Positions 1-5,324 of a DNA stretch of 5,324 nucleotides are shown piece after piece; the first letter of the stretch is position 1; every line of letters starts with the position of its first letter. The translations under genes were made by a program, and so were the position numbers. This DNA comes from Desulfuromonadales bacterium (GTDB taxonomy: Bacteria; Desulfobacterota; Desulfuromonadia; Desulfuromonadales; UBA2294): NCBI GenBank assembly GCA_030591795.1, contig JAUVAJ010000151.1, positions 1-5,324 of the forward strand. Reading direction: 5' to 3'. Below the pieces are notes generated by a model, which was given only the letters and a program-made list of their open reading frames with translations, was not told the DNA's origin and searched no databases.

Positions 1-545
1 ACAAGGGGTTATTCGCACCGCCTGGTATCGGTTGTCTCTATGTGCGTGAAGGTCTGCAGCTCAGACCGCTGATATACGGCGGAACCGGCGGTCAGTCAGA
101 GCAAGACGGGATGCCACAGCAGATGCCGGAGCGGCTGGAAAGCGGAACCCTTAACACGCCCGGTATCGCCGGTCTTAAAGCCGGTATCGATTTTATCAGT
201 GAGGTGGGGCTGGAGCAGATCGCTCGCCGTGAACAACAGATGGTCGATCTTCTGGTAAATGGTATTCGCTCGATCCCCGGTACAACCGTTTACGGGCCTG
301 CCGGTACGCCGCGACATGGTGGCGCAGTCTCCTTTACCTGTCAGGGCAGGGATTCAGCCGAGATCGGCTTTATTCTCGATCAGGAATATGAGATTATGGT
401 CCGGGTCGGGTTGCATTGTGCGCCTGGTGCGCACCGGATGATCGGATCTTACCCCGAGGGGACGGTTCGGGTCAGCCCCGGATATTTTACAACTGCCGAA
501 CAGATTGAACTGTTTGTTCATGCGGTTTCCAAGATTATACAATAA
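1..545 (+). CDS. Cysteine desulfurase family protein (class V aminotransferase fold), C-terminal part, 5' truncated
   Basis: PLP enzyme expected to remove sulfur from L-cysteine, giving alanine and an enzyme-bound persulfide for Fe-S cluster or thio-cofactor synthesis in the cytoplasm. The frame is open from base 3 to TAA at 543-545, giving 180 visible residues; the N-terminal half lies outside the window. The first full codon (AAG, 3-5) precedes GLFAPPGIGCLYVREG, which matches the family HK-x-L segment, so it is probably the Schiff-base lysine. Then come GGTGGQSE, the ESGTLNTPGIAGL segment and RVGLHCAP. The Cys codon of RVGLHCAP at 417-419 is the candidate persulfide cysteine, in a short SufS-like loop. 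The motif TVRVSPGYFTT supplies the usual substrate-carboxylate arginine. The GTG at 42 is internal, not a start. It best resembles the 'cysteine desulfurase family protein' subgroup rather than proven SufS, IscS or CsdA, so no symbol is given. No scaffold or partner gene (SufU, SufE) follows. Family is secure; physiological role is inferred. Confidence 0.93.
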   Translation, partial: KGLFAPPGIGCLYVREGLQLRPLIYGGTGGQSEQDGMPQQMPERLESGTLNTPGIAGLKAGIDFISEVGLEQIARREQQMVDLLVNGIRSIPGTTVYGPAGTPRHGGAVSFTCQGRDSAEIGFILDQEYEIMVRVGLHCAPGAHRMIGSYPEGTVRVSPGYFTTAEQIELFVHAVSKIIQ

Positions 546-561
546 TAGAACTGCACTGAAG

Positions 562-568
562 AAGGAGG
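562..568 (+). promoter_or_regulatory. Strong Shine-Dalgarno that sets the start of the small exported protein
   Basis: AAGGAGG lies 5 bases before ATG 574. The same frame stays open upstream with an ATG at 505 inside the desulfurase gene, but that start would place an implausible 23-residue extension before a good signal sequence. The ribosome site therefore favours 574. Confidence 0.8.
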
Positions 569-573
569 CTCGG

Positions 574-852
574 ATGATTCGTTCCATTATGTCCCTGTTT
601 GTAGTAGCCGTTTTTATGCTGGCTTGTGCGCTGCCGCCCGATAAGCCGGTTACACGTGAAGAACTTTTGAGAACGCGTATCTATCAGAAATTTATTATCA
701 CCGAGTCCCCCGAGCAGGTGCTGGATCTCTTGAACACGCATGGTGAAGCGATTCTAGTGGCAAAACGGAATATACCGGGCAAGGATTACCCGGTGCATGT
801 GAAAATTCTGGCAACATCTGAAGGAATTGAAGTTGTTGACTACGATCGCTAG
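574..852 (+). CDS. Small exported protein or putative lipoprotein of unknown function (92 aa)
   Basis: I do not recognise the family. The N-terminus has one basic residue (R3), a hydrophobic core at about residues 5-17 (IMSLFVVAVFMLA) and then C18. MLA-C is a weak lipobox: the -3 Met and -2 Leu are off consensus. The same region also fits a signal peptidase I site (A17-C18-A19), so the protein may be a lipoprotein or simply secreted. After a proline-rich linker (LPPDKPVT), the mature part of about 70 residues is charged and looks globular (alpha/beta), ending in VDYDR. No catalytic motif is visible. It begins 28 bases after the desulfurase stop with an excellent ribosome site and is probably co-transcribed with it. 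The similar base composition, strong ribosome site and plausible signal sequence support a real gene. Export is fairly likely; function is unknown. Confidence 0.8.
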   Translation: MIRSIMSLFVVAVFMLACALPPDKPVTREELLRTRIYQKFIITESPEQVLDLLNTHGEAILVAKRNIPGKDYPVHVKILATSEGIEVVDYDR

Positions 853-880
853 CATTTGATCTGGTAATAATCAAATAGCG
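847..880. repeat. Imperfect inverted repeat / hairpin between the small exported gene and PIN-PhoH
   Basis: ATTTGAT at 854-860 is the exact reverse complement of ATCAAAT at 870-876, separated by a 9-base loop. Outside this, CGCT (847-850) can pair with AGCG (877-880) across a 3-base bulge, so the stem overlaps the end of the upstream gene. No T-run follows, so it is not a canonical intrinsic terminator. It could be an operator-like palindrome, an mRNA-stabilising hairpin or chance. The rest of the 853-923 spacer shows only the ribosome site of the next gene. Confidence 0.4.
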
Positions 881-923
881 TAGCCACTGTTGATGCTTTG
901 GCAACTGAAGGACATGTAATCTT

Positions 924-2237
924 ATGATAAAATCTTATTTGTTGGACACCAATGTTCTGTTGCATGACCCCCAGGCACTGTTCAAGTTTGCTGACAATAA
1001 TCTGATCATTCCGATCACCGTCATAGAAGAGATAGATCGTTTCAAGAAGGATCTGAACGAAACCGGACGTAATGCTCGGCACGTTTCCAGGACCCTGGAT
1101 GGTCTGCGTAAAAAAGGCCATCTGATCACCGGGGTTGAGCTCGAGTCGGGTGGCCATCTGCGGGTGGTGTTGCATTCCAGGGAGGCGATGGATCGTCTGC
1201 CGCCGGAGTTGATCGATGATCGCGGCGACAACCGGATTCTGGCTGTTGCTCTGGATCTCAAAGAGGCTGGTGAACATCCGGTTTTCGTCACCAAAGACAC
1301 TAATCTGCGGATCAAGGCCGATGCTCTCGGCCTGGTTGCAGAGGATTATTCGTCAGACAAGGTGGAAGTTGACGATCTTTATTCCGGTTACACCGATGTG
1401 ATGGTCGATAAAGACCAGATCGACAAGTTTTTTGAAGAGGGCTACCTCGACTTCGAAGGTGATTTTCAGCCGAATCAGTTTCTTACCCTGACCGATTCAT
1501 CCAACCCGTCACATACGGCGCTTGGTCGCTACGACCAGACCATGCGTCGGGTTGTTGCTCTGATCCGTCTGCCGAAAGAGGGTATCTGGGGTATTCATTC
1601 GCGCAACCGAGAGCAGCAGTTTGCTCTTGATCTGTTGATGAATGATGATATCCAGCTGGTGAGTCTGGTCGGTAAGGCCGGTACTGGTAAAACTTTACTG
1701 GCGATTGCCGTTGGATTGCATAAGTCTGCAGATGAAGGTTGCTACAGTCGCTTGCTCGTTTCCCGACCGGTTTTCCCGCTCGGTAAAGATCTCGGTTTCT
1801 TGCCGGGAGATATTGAGGAGAAACTGGCGCCCTGGATGCAGCCAATATTTGACAATGTTGAGTTGCTGCTCGGTAGCGTTGATGAACAGGGGAAGCGGAA
1901 GCGTGGATATAAGGAGCTGGTTGATCTTGGCCTGCTTGAGATTGAAGCGTTGACCTATATTCGCGGGCGCTCGATCCCTAAGCAATATCTGATTGTTGAT
2001 GAAGCTCAGAACCTGACTCCGCACGAAATTAAAACAATCGTTACGCGGGCCGGTGAGGGGACCAAGGTCGTTCTGACCGGCGACCCTTATCAAATAGATA
2101 ACCCGTATATTGACGCGTCCAGCAACGGTTTGACTTATGCAGTAGAAAAATTCAAAGGCCAGGAGATTGCCGGTCACGTCACTCTAGATAAAGGTGAGCG
2201 TTCCATGCTTGCTGAACTGGCAGCGAATCTGCTTTAA
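924..2237 (+). CDS. PIN domain-PhoH family ATPase (PhoH2/YlaK type), putative RNase-helicase
   Basis: This 437-residue, two-domain cytoplasmic protein has the usual length for PIN-PhoH fusions. Residues 1 to about 140 form a PIN nuclease domain: LLDTNVLL (D8), VIEEIDRF (E35/E36), GDNRILAVAL (D102) and VTKDTNLRIKA (D125) give the acidic metal-binding set, apparently intact. Residues about 220-437 form the PhoH P-loop ATPase: the EQQFALDLL segment, Walker A GKAGTGKT (250-257), the PhoH signature SRPVFPLGKDLGFLPGDIEEK (280-300), Walker B YLIVDEAQN (355-363) and LTGDPYQID (384-392). Characterised mycobacterial PhoH2 proteins unwind and cleave RNA, so RNA processing is the likely role, although the natural substrate is unknown. 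The start is fixed by an in-frame TGA at 906-908 with no other start codon between. AAGGA at 908-912 is an acceptable but rather distant ribosome site (11 bases). The gene lies 71 bases after the small exported gene and 44 before tsaD. Despite the name, nothing here indicates phosphate control: I saw no Pho box. Confidence 0.95.
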   Translation: MIKSYLLDTNVLLHDPQALFKFADNNLIIPITVIEEIDRFKKDLNETGRNARHVSRTLDGLRKKGHLITGVELESGGHLRVVLHSREAMDRLPPELIDDRGDNRILAVALDLKEAGEHPVFVTKDTNLRIKADALGLVAEDYSSDKVEVDDLYSGYTDVMVDKDQIDKFFEEGYLDFEGDFQPNQFLTLTDSSNPSHTALGRYDQTMRRVVALIRLPKEGIWGIHSRNREQQFALDLLMNDDIQLVSLVGKAGTGKTLLAIAVGLHKSADEGCYSRLLVSRPVFPLGKDLGFLPGDIEEKLAPWMQPIFDNVELLLGSVDEQGKRKRGYKELVDLGLLEIEALTYIRGRSIPKQYLIVDEAQNLTPHEIKTIVTRAGEGTKVVLTGDPYQIDNPYIDASSNGLTYAVEKFKGQEIAGHVTLDKGERSMLAELAANLL

Positions 2238-2262
2238 ATCAATAACTTAGAAATAATATTAT
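2233..2262 (+). promoter_or_regulatory. Possible weak promoter before tsaD
   Basis: The 44-base spacer 2238-2281 is strikingly AT-rich. TTTAAA (2233-2238, 4 of 6 against TTGACA) and TATTAT (2257-2262, 5 of 6 against TATAAT) are 18 bases apart, which would put a transcript start near 2269 with a leader of about 13 bases. TATTAT sits inside a perfect 10-base palindrome (2253-2262). AT-rich spacers often produce such matches by chance, so this is only a candidate. tsaD may equally be read from upstream. Confidence 0.22.
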
Positions 2263-2281
2263 CGAATTGACATTAACTTAA

Positions 2282-3316
2282 ATGATTGTACTTACCATTG
2301 AATCATCCTGCGATGAAACAGCAGCCGCCGTCATTCAGGATGGTCGAAAAATTTTGTCGAACGTTGTTGCATCACAAGTTGATGTTCACGCCCGTTTTGG
2401 CGGCGTTGTCCCTGAAATTGCTTCACGACAGCATGTAGAAGCGATTTCGCTGGTAGTTGCCGAGGCGCTGGAACAGGCCGGTATGACAATAGCTGCCATT
2501 GAAGGGATCGGTGTTACAACCGGTCCGGGCCTGATCGGCGCTCTTCTGGTCGGAATCTCCGCCGGTCAAGCGATCGCTTATGCCCGACAGATCCCGCTGG
2601 TCGGCTTGCATCATCTCGAGGGGCATATCCTTTCCCCTTTACTTGAACAAGAAGTTGTTTTTCCCTTTCTGGCCCTGGCTGTATCAGGTGGTCACACACA
2701 TCTCTATCGGGTTGACGGAATCGGGCGTTACACCACCCTTGGTCAGACGCGGGACGATGCGGCCGGCGAAGCTTTTGACAAAGTTGCAAAACTGGTCGGA
2801 CTTGGTTACCCGGGTGGTGAAAAAATTGACCGACTGGCGGCAGAGGGTAATCCTGCTACAATTCAGTTTCCCAGGCCGATGTTGCACCGTGGCCTCGATT
2901 TCAGTTTCAGCGGCATCAAGACGGCGGTTCGCAATTTCGTTATAGCAAATCCTGAATCTATCCAGCCGGATCGGCTGGCAGATCTGGCTGCTGGCTTCCA
3001 GGCGGCTGTTGTTGAAGTTCTTACGAAGAAAACCTTTAAGGCTGCTACGGACAATGGTCTGGAACGGATTGTGGTCTGTGGTGGTGTCGCTTGTAACAGC
3101 GGGCTGCGTAGAGCGATGCATGCCGAGGCGGAGCGAAGCGGAATGCAGATGGTTTTTCCTTCCCCGGCGCTATGTGGTGACAATGCGGCAATGCTCGGCG
3201 TTGCTGCTGATTATTATCTGTCCAGGCAGATCGACACCAAGGCGCTCAAGGCTCGCGCCAGTTGGTCTCTTGATCAGGTGACAAACGGTCTCGGGCTATC
3301 AACAACTGCATGCTAA
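2282..3316 (+). CDS. tsaD: tRNA N6-adenosine threonylcarbamoyltransferase TsaD
   Basis: TsaD (Kae1/YgjD family) transfers the threonylcarbamoyl group from TsaC/TsaB-pathway threonylcarbamoyl-AMP to A37 of tRNAs that read ANN codons, working with TsaB and TsaE in the cytoplasm. It is 344 residues, normal for bacteria. Visible signatures are IESSCDETAAAV (6-17), HARFGGVVPEIASRQHVE (36-53), HHLEGH with metal ligands H111 and H115, VSGGHTHLY (134-142), DDAAGEAFDKVAKLVGLGYPGG (158-179), FSFSGIKTAV (207-216), CGGVACNSGLR (266-276) and GDNAAMLG with metal ligand D300. These match the known ligand positions in E. coli TsaD, so the enzyme should be active. The ATG is fixed by an in-frame TAA directly before it (2279-2281) and by the canonical MIVLTIESSCDET N-terminus. 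Unusually, no Shine-Dalgarno is visible in the AT-rich leader. No tsaB, tsaC or tsaE lies in the window, so partners must be elsewhere. Often essential in bacteria. Confidence 0.98.
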   Translation: MIVLTIESSCDETAAAVIQDGRKILSNVVASQVDVHARFGGVVPEIASRQHVEAISLVVAEALEQAGMTIAAIEGIGVTTGPGLIGALLVGISAGQAIAYARQIPLVGLHHLEGHILSPLLEQEVVFPFLALAVSGGHTHLYRVDGIGRYTTLGQTRDDAAGEAFDKVAKLVGLGYPGGEKIDRLAAEGNPATIQFPRPMLHRGLDFSFSGIKTAVRNFVIANPESIQPDRLADLAAGFQAAVVEVLTKKTFKAATDNGLERIVVCGGVACNSGLRRAMHAEAERSGMQMVFPSPALCGDNAAMLGVAADYYLSRQIDTKALKARASWSLDQVTNGLGLSTTAC

Positions 3317-3338
3317 AGACCTAACGGGATAATAGTTT

Positions 3339-3824
3339 ATGTGGCGTTACTGGCCGCTGGCGCGGCAGGGAAAACTTAATCTGATTCGTTTCCTACGACT
3401 TCGGGGAACCCCGGATGAAGTTGCCAAGGGGTTTGCTCTCGGCATCTTTATCGGCATGACGCCGACGTTCGGTTTTCAGATGGTAATCGCCATTTTTTTT
3501 GCCTGGATTTTAAAGGAGAACAAGATTGCTGCAGTTCTCGGTGTCTGGGTCACGAACCCGATCACTGCACCCATAATTTACGCGACTCAGTATGAGACCG
3601 GTAGACTTGTGCTCGGGATGGATCGTTTGAGCTTCCCGGCTGAACTTTCATTTGACGCATTTATGAACATCGGCATGGATATAATGGTGCCTCTTTGCTT
3701 CGGCTCCCTGATACATGCTGTCCTCTGGGGTTTTCTCACCTACGCATTGACCCTGCGTTTTATTCCATCGTTGCGCATGATCCGGATCAATCGTTGGCCT
3801 CGTCGCCGTAAACGTATAACATAA
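3339..3824 (+). CDS. DUF2062 domain membrane protein (161 aa)
   Basis: A small inner-membrane protein of the DUF2062 family, whose biochemical function is unknown. The diagnostic run is GTPDEVAKGFALGIFIGMTPTFGFQ (about 23-47), followed by VLGVWVTNPITAPIIY (66-81) with the conserved W-V-x-N-P. Hydrophobic segments suggest membrane spans at about 31-58 (perhaps a re-entrant pair with the TPTFG turn), 63-82 and 112-138. The C-terminus is strongly basic (RRRKR, 155-159), so it probably stays in the cytoplasm. The start is bounded by an in-frame TAG at 3333-3335; the ribosome site is weak (GGGAT, 3326-3330). It lies 22 bases after tsaD and 21 before the chosen rsmA start, so co-transcription of the three is likely. 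A run of eight T (3493-3500) lies inside the gene without breaking the frame. Family assignment is confident; no function is claimed. Confidence 0.92.
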   Translation: MWRYWPLARQGKLNLIRFLRLRGTPDEVAKGFALGIFIGMTPTFGFQMVIAIFFAWILKENKIAAVLGVWVTNPITAPIIYATQYETGRLVLGMDRLSFPAELSFDAFMNIGMDIMVPLCFGSLIHAVLWGFLTYALTLRFIPSLRMIRINRWPRRRKRIT

Positions 3825-3834
3825 TGAGTCTTGT

Positions 3835-3838
3835 GGAG
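3835..3838 (+). promoter_or_regulatory. Shine-Dalgarno that decides the rsmA start
   Basis: GGAG sits 7 bases before ATG 3846, ideal spacing. The in-frame alternatives TTG 3831 (which precedes this site) and ATG 3840 (1 base after it) have no properly placed site, so 3846 is preferred. Confidence 0.65.
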
Positions 3839-3845
3839 AATGACT

Positions 3846-4655
3846 ATGGCTGATGGCTACCGCGCCAAAAAACGTTTTGGGCAGCATTTTCTGCACGAAC
3901 GTAAATATATAGATGATATTCTGCGCGCTGCTGAGCTTGGTGATGCAAATCGGGTGCTTGAAATAGGCCCCGGACTGGGCGCTCTGACCGACCCGATTCT
4001 GGCGTCCGGGGTGCAATTAAAGGTCATGGAAGTAGATCGGGACATCGTTGCCCGACTCAGGCAACGTAGCGAATCTAACCTTGAGGTTACTGAAGGTGAT
4101 GCTCTACACCTCGACTGGCGCTCGATTCTTAACGAGCCGCCGTATACCTTGATCTCTAATCTCCCCTACAACATCTCAAGCCAGATTCTGTTTCGTCTGC
4201 TCGATGAGCGCGATCTGTTTACCCGTGCTGTTTTGATGTTTCAGAAAGAGGTAGCCGACCGAATCTGTGCCGACCCGTCAACCCGTGATTACGGAATCCT
4301 GTCGGTGCTTTGTCAGCTATATTTTGATGTCAAAAAGGTGGTCTCTGTGCCGTCGGGTGCGTTCAATCCTCCCCCGAAAGTCGATTCTGCGGTTATCGAG
4401 CTGATTCCGTTGTCAGCTATGCGTTATCCGGTGGACGACGAGCAGTTTTTACGTAAGGTGGTAAAAGCAGCATTTGCCCAACGTCGCAAGACCTTGCGCA
4501 ATACTCTACGCACGGCCGGGTTTACAGTTGCCGAGATTGAAACATCGGCTGCCAATGTCGGCATTGATCTGAAACGGCGGGGGGAAACGCTGACTTTGGC
4601 AGAATTCACCGCCCTGGCAAATATGCTTTTAGAGCAAACGAGCGCGAACGAATAA
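3846..4655 (+). CDS. rsmA: 16S rRNA (adenine(1518)-N6/adenine(1519)-N6)-dimethyltransferase RsmA (KsgA)
   Basis: RsmA uses S-adenosylmethionine to dimethylate two adjacent adenines in the 3'-terminal hairpin of 16S rRNA, a late step in 30S subunit assembly; loss classically gives kasugamycin resistance. The protein has 269 residues from the chosen start, normal for the family. Visible motifs are RAKKRFGQHFL (6-16) at the N-terminus, SAM-binding VLEIGPGLGALT (37-48), the acidic MEVDRD (61-66), GDAL (84-87), the catalytic NLPYNISSQIL (105-115), MFQKEVADRI (131-140), VPSGAFNPPPKVDSAVIEL (168-186) and the C-terminal FAQRRKTLRNTLR (210-222). All are intact. TTG 3831 in the same frame would add five residues (MWRMT) but lacks a ribosome site. 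The gene follows tsaD and DUF2062 closely and precedes the parvulin gene by 29 bases. pdxA, apaGH and surA, its enterobacterial neighbours, are not adjacent here, although a parvulin is. Confidence 0.97.
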   Translation: MADGYRAKKRFGQHFLHERKYIDDILRAAELGDANRVLEIGPGLGALTDPILASGVQLKVMEVDRDIVARLRQRSESNLEVTEGDALHLDWRSILNEPPYTLISNLPYNISSQILFRLLDERDLFTRAVLMFQKEVADRICADPSTRDYGILSVLCQLYFDVKKVVSVPSGAFNPPPKVDSAVIELIPLSAMRYPVDDEQFLRKVVKAAFAQRRKTLRNTLRTAGFTVAEIETSAANVGIDLKRRGETLTLAEFTALANMLLEQTSANE

Positions 4656-4684
4656 ACACTACAATTATCTGGAAGGTTGAATAA

Positions 4685-5324
4685 ATGAGTGAACTAGTAG
4701 CAACTGTTAACGGCCAGCCGATACGCAAGGTTGATCTGGAGAATACGATTCAAGGATTTTCTTTAGAGCAGTATCGAAAAACTTCAGATCAGCTTACGAC
4801 GACGGAACAAGCTGAATTGCGAGCGCTGGCCCTGGAAAAACTGTTGGCCCGCGAGTTGATCTTTCAGGAAGCGATGACGGTCGGCATCGTTGCCGAAGAA
4901 GCTGCTATCGACGCTGAGCGCCAAAAGATAGTCGCTAATTTTCCGAGTGAGGATGAATTTTTTTCGACTCTGGAAAAAGCCGGCATTGATGCGATGACTT
5001 ACCACCGGATGTTGCGTCAGGATATAACGGTCAACCTGATGACTGATGAAAAACTGACAGAGCTTCCGGAACCGACCGAGGCGCAGATCAAGGAGATGTT
5101 TGCCGATCGCTCTGAGCAAATGAATCGCAAAGGTCGAGTCCGGGCCAGTCACATTCTGATCAAAATTGAAGATGAGGACAAGGCGGCCGCCATGGCAGCT
5201 ATCCAGGAGCTTAATGAGCAGTCTGCAGAAGCCGATTTTGCCGAATTGGCCAAAAGCCGATCAGCCTGTCCGAGCGCAACCGGTGGCGGTGATCTTGGTT
5301 GGTTTCGCAAAGGGGATATGGTCA
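4685..5324 (+). CDS. Parvulin-type (PpiC) peptidyl-prolyl cis-trans isomerase without signal peptide, 3' truncated
   Basis: Foldase that should speed cis-trans isomerisation of peptide bonds before proline. The window holds 213 residues; the C-terminus is cut off. Residues 1 to about 125 form a helical chaperone-like region resembling the N-terminal parts of SurA, PrsA or NifM-type parvulins (VATVNGQPI, LRALALEKLLARELIFQEA). The rotamase domain begins at about 151 with RVRASHILIK and continues with FAELAKSRSACPSATGGGDLGWFRKGDMV, very close to the PpiC consensus CPSG..GGDLG.F..G.MV. An in-frame TAA at 4682-4684 touches the ATG and a good GGAAGG site (4671-4676) lies 8 bases upstream, so the start is firm. 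The N-terminus (MSELVATVNGQPIRK) has no hydrophobic signal, unlike SurA or PrsA, which suggests a cytoplasmic protein. NifM, the nitrogenase-maturation parvulin, is one alternative identity, but no nif gene is in view. Domain is secure; partner proteins are unknown. Confidence 0.93.
   Translation, partial: MSELVATVNGQPIRKVDLENTIQGFSLEQYRKTSDQLTTTEQAELRALALEKLLARELIFQEAMTVGIVAEEAAIDAERQKIVANFPSEDEFFSTLEKAGIDAMTYHRMLRQDITVNLMTDEKLTELPEPTEAQIKEMFADRSEQMNRKGRVRASHILIKIEDEDKAAAMAAIQELNEQSAEADFAELAKSRSACPSATGGGDLGWFRKGDMV

Noticed and set aside
914..919. ATG-TAA start-stop element just before PIN-PhoH
   Set aside because: The ribosome site at 908-912 is only one base away, too close to use, and such hexamers arise by chance.
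354..1277. Long antisense open frames opposite the desulfurase, small exported gene and PIN-PhoH (for example 849-1277 minus)
   Set aside because: They are shadows of well-supported + strand genes, show no recognisable domain, and are expected in coding DNA of this composition.
924..2237. PIN-PhoH as part of a toxin-antitoxin pair with the preceding small gene
   Set aside because: The preceding small gene encodes a protein with an export signal, is separated by 71 bases, and shows no antitoxin-like DNA-binding motif.
2267..2294. Perfect TTGACA (2267-2272) as the -35 of a promoter
   Set aside because: A -10 at normal spacing would fall within the first codons of tsaD, where only poor matches (TACTTA) occur, and the tsaD start cannot be moved downstream without losing the conserved SSCDET motif.
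3824..3853. ATG at 3824-3826 overlapping the DUF2062 stop as a coupled start for rsmA
   Set aside because: It is out of frame with rsmA and ends after nine codons at a TGA (3851-3853).
4310..4420. 11-base direct repeat TTGTCAGCTAT at 4310-4320 and 4410-4420
   Set aside because: Both copies lie inside rsmA in different reading frames with no flanking similarity; best explained as coincidence.
1..5324. Search for CRISPR arrays, IS ends, tRNA or rRNA genes, attachment sites and riboswitches
   Set aside because: No regularly spaced repeats, terminal inverted repeats, cloverleaf-like segments or long leaders were seen; spacers are all 71 bases or shorter.

Overview
The window reads as ordinary chromosomal housekeeping DNA from a Gram-negative bacterium. 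The gene set and protein style suggest a deltaproteobacterium of the Desulfuromonas/Geobacter/Pelobacter type. That placement is inference from remembered family resemblance, not a search. All seven supported genes lie on the + strand, are packed with gaps of 21 to 71 bases, and share similar base composition. I see no transposase, phage gene, CRISPR array, tRNA or rRNA, and no stretch over 300 bases without a gene.

Layout. 1-545: C-terminal part of a class V aminotransferase-fold cysteine desulfurase, entering the window at its probable PLP-binding lysine. 574-852: a 92-residue exported protein or lipoprotein of unknown function with a strong Shine-Dalgarno. 853-923: a spacer holding a hairpin. 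924-2237: a PIN-PhoH fusion protein (putative RNase plus ATPase). 2238-2281: a very AT-rich spacer, possibly a weak promoter. 2282-3316: tsaD (tRNA t6A synthesis). 3339-3824: a DUF2062 membrane protein. 3846-4655: rsmA (16S rRNA dimethyladenosine transferase). 4685 to the window end: a parvulin-type peptidyl-prolyl isomerase without a signal peptide, cut off inside its catalytic domain.

The theme is RNA and protein quality: tsaD modifies tRNA, rsmA matures the 30S subunit, PIN-PhoH probably processes RNA, and the parvulin would help newly made proteins fold. Sulfur released by the desulfurase can feed Fe-S clusters or thiolated tRNA. No canonical intrinsic terminator was found between genes, so read-through along much of the run is plausible, perhaps with an extra start before tsaD.

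I found no convincing new defence or mobile system. The points most worth a second look are the small unknown exported protein, the DUF2062 membrane protein between two RNA-modification genes, and the apparently cytoplasmic parvulin.
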